Below are positions 1-4,449 of a stretch of 5,019 nt of DNA, in pieces. Position 1 is the first letter of the stretch. Each line of letters opens with the position of its first letter. This DNA is from Solirubrobacterales bacterium (GTDB lineage Bacteria > Actinomycetota > Thermoleophilia > Solirubrobacterales > Solirubrobacteraceae): NCBI GenBank assembly GCA_013695395.1, contig JACDAP010000167.1:1-5019 (forward strand), given 5' to 3'. A model generated the notes under the pieces. That model was given only the letters and a program-made list of their open reading frames with translations. It was not told the DNA's origin and did not search any database. Made by a program: the position numbers and the translations under genes.

Positions 1-53
1 GGCTCGCTGCGGCCGAGGAATCAACGGCGGCCCGGGAGCCCACGGCGGCATGA
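1..53 (+). CDS. Possible C-terminal tail of an upstream gene (partial)
   Basis: The frame that starts at base 3 is open and ends in a TGA at 51-53, giving an Ala/Glu-rich tail (LAAAEESTAAREPTAA). This TGA overlaps the ATG of the next gene in the four-base ATGA arrangement (50-53) that is typical of translationally coupled genes. That overlap is the only support. The other two forward frames are also open over this short stretch, and the tail is low in complexity, so no function can be assigned. If it is real, the hydrolase that follows is the later gene of an operon. Confidence 0.4.
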   Translation, partial: LAAAEESTAAREPTAA

Positions 54-1087
54 GCGACGCGCGCACCCGCCGCGTCGTCGCGATCCAGCTCCGCGTCGCG
101 GTCGGCGAGGACACGCGCGCGAACCTCCGGCACATCGAGGACATCGTCTCCCAGGCGGTTCGGGAGCACGCGCCGGAGATGGTCTTCCTGCCCGAGAGCG
201 CGAACCATCCGAACATCCACGGCTCGGTCATGCGCCGGGTGACCGAGCCGATCGACGGCCCGACGCTCGCCATGCTCCGCGGCCTCGCCGCGCGGCACGA
301 CTGCATCGTCGGCGGCGGCTACCTCGCGGTGCGTGGCGGGCACGCCCGGGGGACCTACGCGGTCTGCGAGCCCGACGGCGCGGTCTCCTTCCACGACAAG
401 GACCAGCCGTCGATGTGGGAGAACAACAACTACACGGCGGGGCAGGACCTCGGCATCGCCGACACCGCCGACGGGCCGATCGGCGTCGCGAACGGCTTCG
501 AGTGGCTGCGCTCGCGCACGGCCGCGCGCCTGCGCGGCCGCGTGAAGCTCGTCGCCGGCGGCATGTGCTTCCCCTCCTTCCCCTCCTGGGCGGTCACGAA
601 GCCGTGGTTCTGGGACCGCGAGCACGCCTCCATGGTCGAGCTCGCGCGGGAGACCCCCGGCCGGATGGCCCGCGTCGTCGGCGTTCCGTGCGTCCACCCC
701 TCGCACGTCGGTGACATCCGCATGAAGACGCCGTTCGCCCCCGGCGTGCCGTGGCCGACGGTCCTCCTGGGGGAGACGCAGATCGTCGACGCGGCGGGGA
801 CCTCCCTGGCCCATCTGAGCTACGAGGACGGTGAGGGGTACGTGTGCGCGGACGTCGCCTGGGCGGAGGCGAAGCCGGTGAACCCGGTGCCGAACAAGTT
901 CTGGATGCCGGTCCTTCCCTGGACGGTCCACGCCGTCTGGTACGCGACGAACGCGTCCGGCCGGGCCCGCTACGCGATCGATCACCGCCGCGGCTTGTTC
1001 CCCTGGCAGGGCACGGCGGCGGCCGGCGCGGACCTGCCGGACCACGTGCCCGCCGGGATGCTGCCCCCGCCCGACGCGACGGCCTGA
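50..1087 (+). CDS. Nitrilase / carbon-nitrogen hydrolase superfamily protein lacking the usual catalytic cysteine
   Basis: A 345-residue cytoplasmic protein of the nitrilase superfamily, which normally hydrolyses nitriles or amides through a Glu-Lys-Cys triad. The first strand and helix (residues 8-40) fit the family. Glu49 lies in VFLPES (45-50), and Lys117 lies in FHDKDQP, followed by the family-like SMWENNNYTAG (121-131). The nucleophile strand reads GPIGVANGFEWLR (142-154). A Cys is expected just before the aromatic-acidic pair FE, but Asn148-Gly149 stand there. The next cysteine, Cys173 in GGMCFPSFP, falls on the following strand. The protein may therefore be a pseudoenzyme, or it may use a displaced residue. 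The C-terminal region from about residue 270 is Trp/Pro-rich and may help oligomerisation. There is no signal peptide or membrane segment. The ATG at 50 places the fold start correctly. A weak GGGAG lies 11 bases upstream, and the start overlaps a possible upstream stop. The substrate is unknown. Confidence 0.85.
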   Translation: MSDARTRRVVAIQLRVAVGEDTRANLRHIEDIVSQAVREHAPEMVFLPESANHPNIHGSVMRRVTEPIDGPTLAMLRGLAARHDCIVGGGYLAVRGGHARGTYAVCEPDGAVSFHDKDQPSMWENNNYTAGQDLGIADTADGPIGVANGFEWLRSRTAARLRGRVKLVAGGMCFPSFPSWAVTKPWFWDREHASMVELARETPGRMARVVGVPCVHPSHVGDIRMKTPFAPGVPWPTVLLGETQIVDAAGTSLAHLSYEDGEGYVCADVAWAEAKPVNPVPNKFWMPVLPWTVHAVWYATNASGRARYAIDHRRGLFPWQGTAAAGADLPDHVPAGMLPPPDATA

Positions 1088-1116
1088 GGCCACTCTCCAG
1101 CGGCATCGATCCGGTG

Positions 1117-1160
1117 GGGCGGGAGCCCGCCCGGCGCGGCCGCCCCGACGCGCCGCCGCG
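1117..1160. terminator. GC hairpins in the convergent gap (weak terminator candidate)
   Basis: The 73-base gap between two convergent stop codons holds a 6-bp perfect stem (GGGCGG at 1117-1122 with CCGCCC at 1127-1132, loop GAGC). A second 6-bp stem follows (CGCGGC at 1135-1140 with GCCGCG at 1155-1160). Being stem-loops, they could act in both directions. No T-tract follows on either strand, and GC-rich DNA forms such stems easily, so this is a position-based guess. Confidence 0.3.
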
Positions 1161-2483
1161 TCAGAGCCCGGCGAGCTCGCGCAGGTGCGCGGCCGGCCAC
1201 CGGCTGTCGAACAGCGTGTCGTCGCCGGTGTCCTCGGCGCGCAGGCCGGCGATGAGCCGCACGTAGGCGGGCAGGTCGAGATCGCGGACGAGGGCCAGGA
1301 GCGCGGCGCTCTCGCCCTCGGCGGGTCGGCTCGGAGCGAGGAAACGGTCGTAGAGCCCGACCACCTGGTGGACCATCGCCAGGTGCTGCTCTCCGGCCTC
1401 CAGGGACGGGAAGTTCGTCGCGGCGTAGTCCTCGACGAACACGATCGGTTCGACCGCCAGCGCGTCGGCCCCGTTGCGGTCCACCAGGCGAATCAGGAGC
1501 TCGATGTCGAACGATTCGTCGAACGACGACATCAGCGGAAGCACATCCCGGAGCGCGCCGGCTTCGAAGGCCTTGAACCCCGCCTGCGTGTCGAGGACGT
1601 GCGCGAGGTCCGGGATCAGCGTTGCGCGGACCGCGTGGCGGAAGAGCACGATGAGCTTGTTCGGCTTGCTGCCGGTGCTCAGCGGCTCTCGCACCAGGCC
1701 CGTCGGCAGCACCAGCACTGCGTCGGGCGCGCCGTAGCGCTGACCGAGCGCCGCGATCGTGGCTCGTCCGGCCTCGACCGACAGGATCCGCGCGGTGAGC
1801 GCCCCGAGCTGGGCGAGGTTGGCCGAGAGGTCCGCGTCGGTGTAGGCGACGACGTGCCGCCCGGCCACGGGCGCGCGGAGCGCGTGCGCGAGGCCGGCGA
1901 GGATCGACCCGCCCTTGCGTGACTGCGTGGCGGAGGTGAGCGCGTCGAAGACCGACCCGATCGACGGGCCGTCGGTGATGACGTCCGCCAGCCGGAGCAC
2001 GGTGACCGAGCGGTGGCCCGCCGCCGGGTAGCCCTCCGCGGTGACGATGCCGTCCATCATCTCCGCGCTGCTCGGCGTGTCGGGGCACCCGTCGTCGACC
2101 GCGACCAGGCTCCACGTGAGCGCGGTCCCCGCGGTGAGCCAATCGAGCTGGCGCACCTTGACGCGGACGAGATCCTCCCCGTGCAGGTGCTCGTCGCGCG
2201 TGGACATCCGCCCGGTCTCGCCGTACATCGCGAAGACGACGCTGAGGTGCGCGGCGGCGTCGGTGCCGGCGGCGAGCAGCCGGGTGCGGGAGCGGGCCAC
2301 GGCGTCCGCCTCCACCGCCACCGCGGCGTTATGGAGGCGCGTGATCTCCTCGCTCGACGTGCTCCCGGCGAGCAGCGCGGACGCAGCGTCAAGCACCGCC
2401 TGATTCTGCGCCGGGTCGGTCAGGTCACGTGCGAGCGAGTCAGCCACGGCCAGCGAGGATGCCACAGCGGCGTCGCGCTGCAC
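1161..2483 (-). CDS. GT-A glycosyltransferase, dolichyl/polyprenyl-phosphate hexose synthase-like (GT2-type)
   Basis: A 440-residue glycosyltransferase likely to move a sugar from a nucleotide sugar to a lipid phosphate or other acceptor. The GT-A domain begins near residue 79. The nucleotide-binding strand is SVVFAMYGE (81-89). DDGCPD (130-135) stands where DDGSxD is usual. RKGGSILAG (189-197) is the family's KGxA motif. YTDADLS (214-220) carries the metal-binding DxD (Asp216, Asp218). DTQAGFKAF (298-306) and FDIELLIR (325-332) match the acceptor/catalytic region of ALG5/DPM1-like enzymes, and VEPIVFVED (344-352) follows. There are no transmembrane helices. Residues 1-75 form an Ala-rich, probably helical extension, and about 55 residues separate DDG from KGG; both are longer than in the compact family members I know. 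The start is uncertain: the GTG at 2483 lacks a clear Shine-Dalgarno, and in-frame GTGs lie at 2465 and 2447. The gene is convergent with the hydrolase and divergent from the ArsC-like gene. The acceptor cannot be read from the sequence. Confidence 0.85.
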   Translation of the reverse strand: MQRDAAVASSLAVADSLARDLTDPAQNQAVLDAASALLAGSTSSEEITRLHNAAVAVEADAVARSRTRLLAAGTDAAAHLSVVFAMYGETGRMSTRDEHLHGEDLVRVKVRQLDWLTAGTALTWSLVAVDDGCPDTPSSAEMMDGIVTAEGYPAAGHRSVTVLRLADVITDGPSIGSVFDALTSATQSRKGGSILAGLAHALRAPVAGRHVVAYTDADLSANLAQLGALTARILSVEAGRATIAALGQRYGAPDAVLVLPTGLVREPLSTGSKPNKLIVLFRHAVRATLIPDLAHVLDTQAGFKAFEAGALRDVLPLMSSFDESFDIELLIRLVDRNGADALAVEPIVFVEDYAATNFPSLEAGEQHLAMVHQVVGLYDRFLAPSRPAEGESAALLALVRDLDLPAYVRLIAGLRAEDTGDDTLFDSRWPAAHLRELAGL

Positions 2484-2499
2484 CCGAATCGACGGCCAG

Positions 2500-2505
2500 T
2501 AGCGT
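2500..2505 (+). promoter_or_regulatory. -10 hexamer TAGCGT of a probably leaderless promoter
   Basis: TAGCGT fits the actinobacterial TANNNT -10 pattern and ends 7 bases before the GTG at 2513, so transcription would begin at or next to the start codon. No Shine-Dalgarno is visible there, which fits a leaderless mRNA. The same hexamer stands 8 bases before the next gene (2910-2915). No convincing -35 is seen. The element lies in the 29-base divergent gap, so it also overlaps the glycosyltransferase control region. Confidence 0.5.
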
Positions 2506-2512
2506 GCGCGGC

Positions 2513-2887
2513 GTGCTCACCCTGCTCCACAATCCTCACTGCTCCACGTCCATCCACGCGCTCGACGCCCTCAAGGACGCCGGCCACGAGGTGCAGGTGC
2601 GCAAGTACCTGCTGAAGGCCGAGCGCCTCGGCGCGGAGGAGCTCCGCGAGCTCGCCGGCCGGCTCGAGGGCGACGCCGTCGACGCGCTCGTCCGGCGCGA
2701 TGCGACGTACAAGAAGCTCGGCCTCGCCCTCGACGGGGCGGACACGGACACCGTCGTCGCGACGCTCGTCGAGCACCCCGCCCTGCTCCAGCGCCCGATC
2801 CTGGACGACGGGCAGGCCGCGATGATCGGCCGGCCGCGCGATCGGGCGGCGGCCTGGGCGCAGGCCGGGCGGGTCGTCGGGGCCTGA
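2513..2887 (+). CDS. ArsC/YfgD-family arsenate reductase-like protein
   Basis: A 124-residue cytoplasmic thioredoxin-fold protein of the ArsC family. Classical members reduce arsenate to arsenite with glutathione/glutaredoxin, while shorter YfgD-type members have poorly known substrates. Strand 1 leads into HNPHCSTS (6-13), with Cys10 as the expected nucleophile. Arg61 in ALVRRDATYKKLGL (59-71), Arg94 in HPALLQRPI (88-96) and Arg107 in MIGRPRD (104-110) match the three arsenate-binding arginines of E. coli ArsC (R60, R94, R107) almost residue for residue. The residue after the CxxS is Ile14, where Arg is common. The protein is shorter than E. coli ArsC (141 aa) and close to YfgD. The GTG at 2513 starts the fold correctly; a GTG at 2504 would add three residues. 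No arsB, acr3 or arsR is nearby, so a role in arsenic resistance is not supported by context. Confidence 0.85.
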   Translation: MLTLLHNPHCSTSIHALDALKDAGHEVQVRKYLLKAERLGAEELRELAGRLEGDAVDALVRRDATYKKLGLALDGADTDTVVATLVEHPALLQRPILDDGQAAMIGRPRDRAAAWAQAGRVVGA

Positions 2888-2909
2888 GCTGTCCGCCCGG
2901 TGGGTGGGT

Positions 2910-2915
2910 TAGCGT
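2910..2915 (+). promoter_or_regulatory. -10 hexamer TAGCGT of a probably leaderless promoter
   Basis: TAGCGT again, ending 8 bases before the ATG at 2924, with no Shine-Dalgarno between them. It sits in the 36-base gap after the ArsC-like gene, so the downstream gene probably has its own start site even though it may also receive readthrough. No clear -35 is present. Confidence 0.5.
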
Positions 2916-2923
2916 GGGTGGCG

Positions 2924-3322
2924 ATGGACGCTCCCCTCTTCCGCCTGGCCTGCCCGCCCGCGACCCTCACCGAGGCCCCGCCCGACTGGCCCGCGCAGCT
3001 GCTGCGCGAAGGCAACGTCGCGCTGCTGGCCGACGAGGGCGGGCTCGACGCGATGAACGAGGTCGCCTTCGCGCTCGGGATCTTCACGATCCGCGTGCTG
3101 CGCCGCGAGGCCGACCAGATCGCGCAGGAGGCGACCGTCATGGGCTTCGCCGAGGCGCTGCCGCTGCTGTGGGTCGCGCCCAGCTTCGGCGACGCGGCGC
3201 GCGAATGGGCGGTGCGCCGCGGCCCGATGACGCTGCTGGTCGAGGCGGACGGGCCACTCCCGGACGAGGAGCGCCGACGGATCGACCGCTTCGTCGCCTC
3301 GCTCGGGCGCCAGGCCGAGTAG
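2924..3322 (+). CDS. Hypothetical 132-residue alpha/beta protein
   Basis: I do not recognise this family. The protein is soluble, with no signal peptide or membrane segment. Its sequence suggests alternating strands and helices after a proline-rich start: strand NVALLADE (31-38), helix 41-51, strand IFTIRVLR (53-60), a long helix 62-79, strand LLWVAP (81-86), helix 88-99, strand MTLLVEA (102-108) and a charged helix 114-127. That pattern would fit a small Rossmann-like or flavodoxin-like domain. There is no glycine-rich nucleotide loop or obvious catalytic motif; Cys10 is the only cysteine. The ATG at 2924 is chosen because it follows TAGCGT by 8 bases and no better start is seen. Codon use (strong G/C at third positions) matches the neighbours, which supports it being a real gene. 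Confidence 0.75.
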   Translation: MDAPLFRLACPPATLTEAPPDWPAQLLREGNVALLADEGGLDAMNEVAFALGIFTIRVLRREADQIAQEATVMGFAEALPLLWVAPSFGDAAREWAVRRGPMTLLVEADGPLPDEERRRIDRFVASLGRQAE

Positions 3323-3351
3323 CTGCTCGGGCGGTCCGCTCGGGCCCGCAG
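3323..3351 (+). terminator. Weak terminator-like hairpin after the hypothetical gene
   Basis: Directly after the stop codon, CTG/CAG (3323-3325 with 3349-3351) and CGGGC/GCCCG (3328-3332 with 3344-3348) can form a bulged stem with an 11-base loop. No T-tract follows. It is plausible only because a new promoter seems to begin about 25 bases downstream. Confidence 0.25.
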
Positions 3352-3375
3352 GCCAAGGGCGGCGGTGGGTGTCGG

Positions 3376-3381
3376 TACCCT
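3376..3381 (+). promoter_or_regulatory. Candidate -10 (TACCCT) for the methyltransferase transcript
   Basis: TACCCT in the context GTCGGTACCCTGAACGC fits TANNNT and lies just after the preceding gene ends. Transcription starting about 7 bases later would leave a 5' leader of roughly 220 bases before the methyltransferase ATG, containing the structured elements listed below. No good -35 is visible, so the call rests on the hexamer and its position. Confidence 0.4.
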
Positions 3382-3411
3382 GAACGCAGAACAGCGCGTC
3401 CGCGCGCCGCC

Positions 3412-3482
3412 GTCGGCCCCTTGTGTTTCGGGGGGCATCGGGTCGGATAGACCCGATACGGCCGACTTTCCAAGCACCCCCC
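3412..3482 (+). promoter_or_regulatory. Pseudoknotted leader RNA element, possible riboswitch of unknown class
   Basis: Three perfect helices can be read directly. Helix 1: GTCGGCC (3412-3418) with GGCCGAC (3460-3466), 7 bp. Inner hairpin: ATCGGGTC (3437-3444) with GACCCGAT (3450-3457), 8 bp, loop GGATA. Helix 2: six Gs (3430-3435) with six Cs (3477-3482); it crosses helix 1 and makes an H-type pseudoknot. The single-stranded segments are 3419-3429 (including TTGTGTTTC) and 3467-3476 (TTTCCAAGCA), both poorer in GC than the surroundings. CCCC at 3417-3420 could instead pair with the G run, giving a competing fold. The arrangement resembles compact pseudoknot riboswitches in architecture. It does not match the SAM, SAH, preQ1, fluoride, cobalamin, TPP or c-di-GMP consensus sequences as I remember them. 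Its position before a SAM-dependent methyltransferase suggests control of that gene. That it acts as RNA is inferred. Confidence 0.45.
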
Positions 3483-3498
3483 GCCGCCACCAGCTTCG

Positions 3499-3531
3499 GC
3501 GCCTCGCCCGCTCGCGCGGGAATTCCGGCGC
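3499..3531 (+). promoter_or_regulatory. Secondary hairpin in the methyltransferase leader
   Basis: CCCGC (3507-3511) pairs with GCGGG (3516-3520) around a TCGC loop. The outer GCGCC (3499-3503) can pair with GGCGC (3527-3531) across an asymmetric internal loop. It is weaker and more GC-driven than the elements on either side, and may simply extend the leader's structure. Confidence 0.25.
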
Positions 3532-3545
3532 AGGAGATCGTCACC

Positions 3546-3569
3546 ACGCCGCCGGCCCTCCGGCGGCGT
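3546..3569 (+). promoter_or_regulatory. Perfect 10-bp hairpin upstream of the methyltransferase ribosome binding site
   Basis: ACGCCGCCGG (3546-3555) and CCGGCGGCGT (3560-3569) form a perfect 10-bp stem with loop CCCT. No T-tract follows, so it is not a standard intrinsic terminator, though a factor-dependent or attenuator role is possible. The loop plus the first stem base contains CCTC (3557-3560), which is complementary to GAGG (3600-3603) in the ribosome binding site 40 bases on. It could therefore influence translation initiation. Confidence 0.4.
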
Positions 3570-3599
3570 CTGTGCGGGCCGGGCGCCACCCCACCAACC

Positions 3600-3605
3600 G
3601 AGGAG
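3600..3605 (+). promoter_or_regulatory. Ribosome binding site of the methyltransferase gene
   Basis: GAGGAG ends four bases before the ATG at 3610. It is the clearest Shine-Dalgarno in the window and fixes this start. The presence of a real Shine-Dalgarno here, unlike the two leaderless-looking genes upstream, agrees with a long 5' leader on this transcript. Confidence 0.75.
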
Positions 3606-3609
3606 CCTC

Positions 3610-4425
3610 ATGAGCACACCCGCATCCGTCCTGAACGCCGCCGGCATCACCCTGCGCATGCCGCGCGACGAGGCCCGGGCCGAAGAGCTCGGCCAGGATC
3701 AGGAGTGGTGCGAGCTGCTCCACGCCGACGGCACCGTCGAGCGTTTACGCTTCCACGACTACGACCGGATCTTCGACGTCCCCGGCCTCTACGAGAAGCT
3801 CTTCTACGATGAGCTCGAGTGCAACTCCCCGACCGTCGTGCGCGAGCTGCTCAGCTCCCAGCTCTCCGCCGCCGGCGCCAGCGCGTCCGACCTGCGCATC
3901 CTCGACCTGGGGGCCGGGAACGGCATGGTCGCGGAGGAGCTCAAGCGGATGGGGGCCGACGACATCGTGGGACTCGACATCCTCGAGGAGGCCAAGGAGG
4001 CCGCCGCGCGGGACCGGCCCGACGTCTACGGCGCCTACCACGTCTGCGACCTGACCGATCCGGCCGAGCACGTCGACGACGCGCTCACCGCGTTCGCGCC
4101 GACCGGCCTGACCACCGTTGCCGCGCTCGGCTTCGGTGACATCCCGCCGCGGGCGTTCGCCAACGCCTTCGGCTACCTCTCCTCCGACGCCTGGGTCGCC
4201 ATGACCATTAAGGACGACTTCCTCACCGACGAGGATCCGTCCGGCTTCAGCCGGCTCATCCGCCGGATGAACGACGAGGGCACGCTCGAGCTGGCGATCG
4301 ACCACCGCTACCAGCACCGCCTCGCCGTCAGCGGCGAGCCGCTCTTCTACCACGCCTACGTCGCTCGCAAGCGCGACGAGATCGCGTCCGAGTGGGTCGA
4401 GGAGCTCGAGACCGCCGTCGCGTGA
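3610..4425 (+). CDS. Class I SAM-dependent methyltransferase
   Basis: A 271-residue cytoplasmic methyltransferase with a Rossmann-like SAM-binding domain. Motif I is ILDLGAGNG (97-105), with motif II acidic residue Asp123 in VGLDI (120-124). CDLTD (146-150) is the probable adenine-contacting acidic loop, and AALGFGDIPPRAF (171-183) is the motif IV region. AWVAMTIKDDF (194-204) is the late strand. The overall pattern resembles the Williams-Beuren/METTL27-like group, which is a resemblance from memory and not an assignment. Residues 30-85 (CELLHADGTVERLRFHDYDRI onward) form an N-terminal region that could shape the acceptor pocket. The substrate is unknown. It is preceded by an unusually long structured leader and followed after 24 bases by a membrane-protein gene in the same frame, so the two are probably co-transcribed. 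Leu46 is encoded by TTA (3745-3747), a very rare codon in such GC-rich DNA and the only in-frame TTA I noticed here. Confidence 0.88.
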   Translation: MSTPASVLNAAGITLRMPRDEARAEELGQDQEWCELLHADGTVERLRFHDYDRIFDVPGLYEKLFYDELECNSPTVVRELLSSQLSAAGASASDLRILDLGAGNGMVAEELKRMGADDIVGLDILEEAKEAAARDRPDVYGAYHVCDLTDPAEHVDDALTAFAPTGLTTVAALGFGDIPPRAFANAFGYLSSDAWVAMTIKDDFLTDEDPSGFSRLIRRMNDEGTLELAIDHRYQHRLAVSGEPLFYHAYVARKRDEIASEWVEELETAVA

Positions 4426-4449
4426 GAAGGCGACGGGGCGTCTGAGGCC

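Noticed and set aside
982..2142. A 386-codon minus-strand open frame overlapping the glycosyltransferase and the hydrolase end
   Set aside because: It lies in another frame of a clearly motif-bearing gene, is Arg/Pro/Gly-rich without motifs, and is explained by the scarcity of stop codons in GC-rich DNA.
2429..2512. An N-terminally extended ArsC-like protein starting upstream at 2429
   Set aside because: The extra 28 residues are Arg/Pro-rich, overlap the divergent glycosyltransferase start, and precede the normal first strand of the fold; the GTG at 2513 next to TAGCGT fits much better.
3430..3482. The G run and C run read as an intrinsic terminator or an inverted repeat of a mobile element
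   Set aside because: No T-tract follows the C run, no target duplication or transposase is present, and the crossing helix with 3412-3418 makes a pseudoknot a better description.
3412..3609. A known SAM, SAH or cobalamin riboswitch upstream of the methyltransferase
   Set aside because: The conserved core sequences of those classes as I remember them are not present, so I left the element unclassified.
3365..3812. Forward open frames covering the methyltransferase leader (3365-3613 and 3423-3812)
   Set aside because: They have no ribosome binding site or domain, are Arg/Pro/Ala-rich, and one runs out of frame into the methyltransferase. The conspicuous RNA helices explain this stretch better than a protein does.
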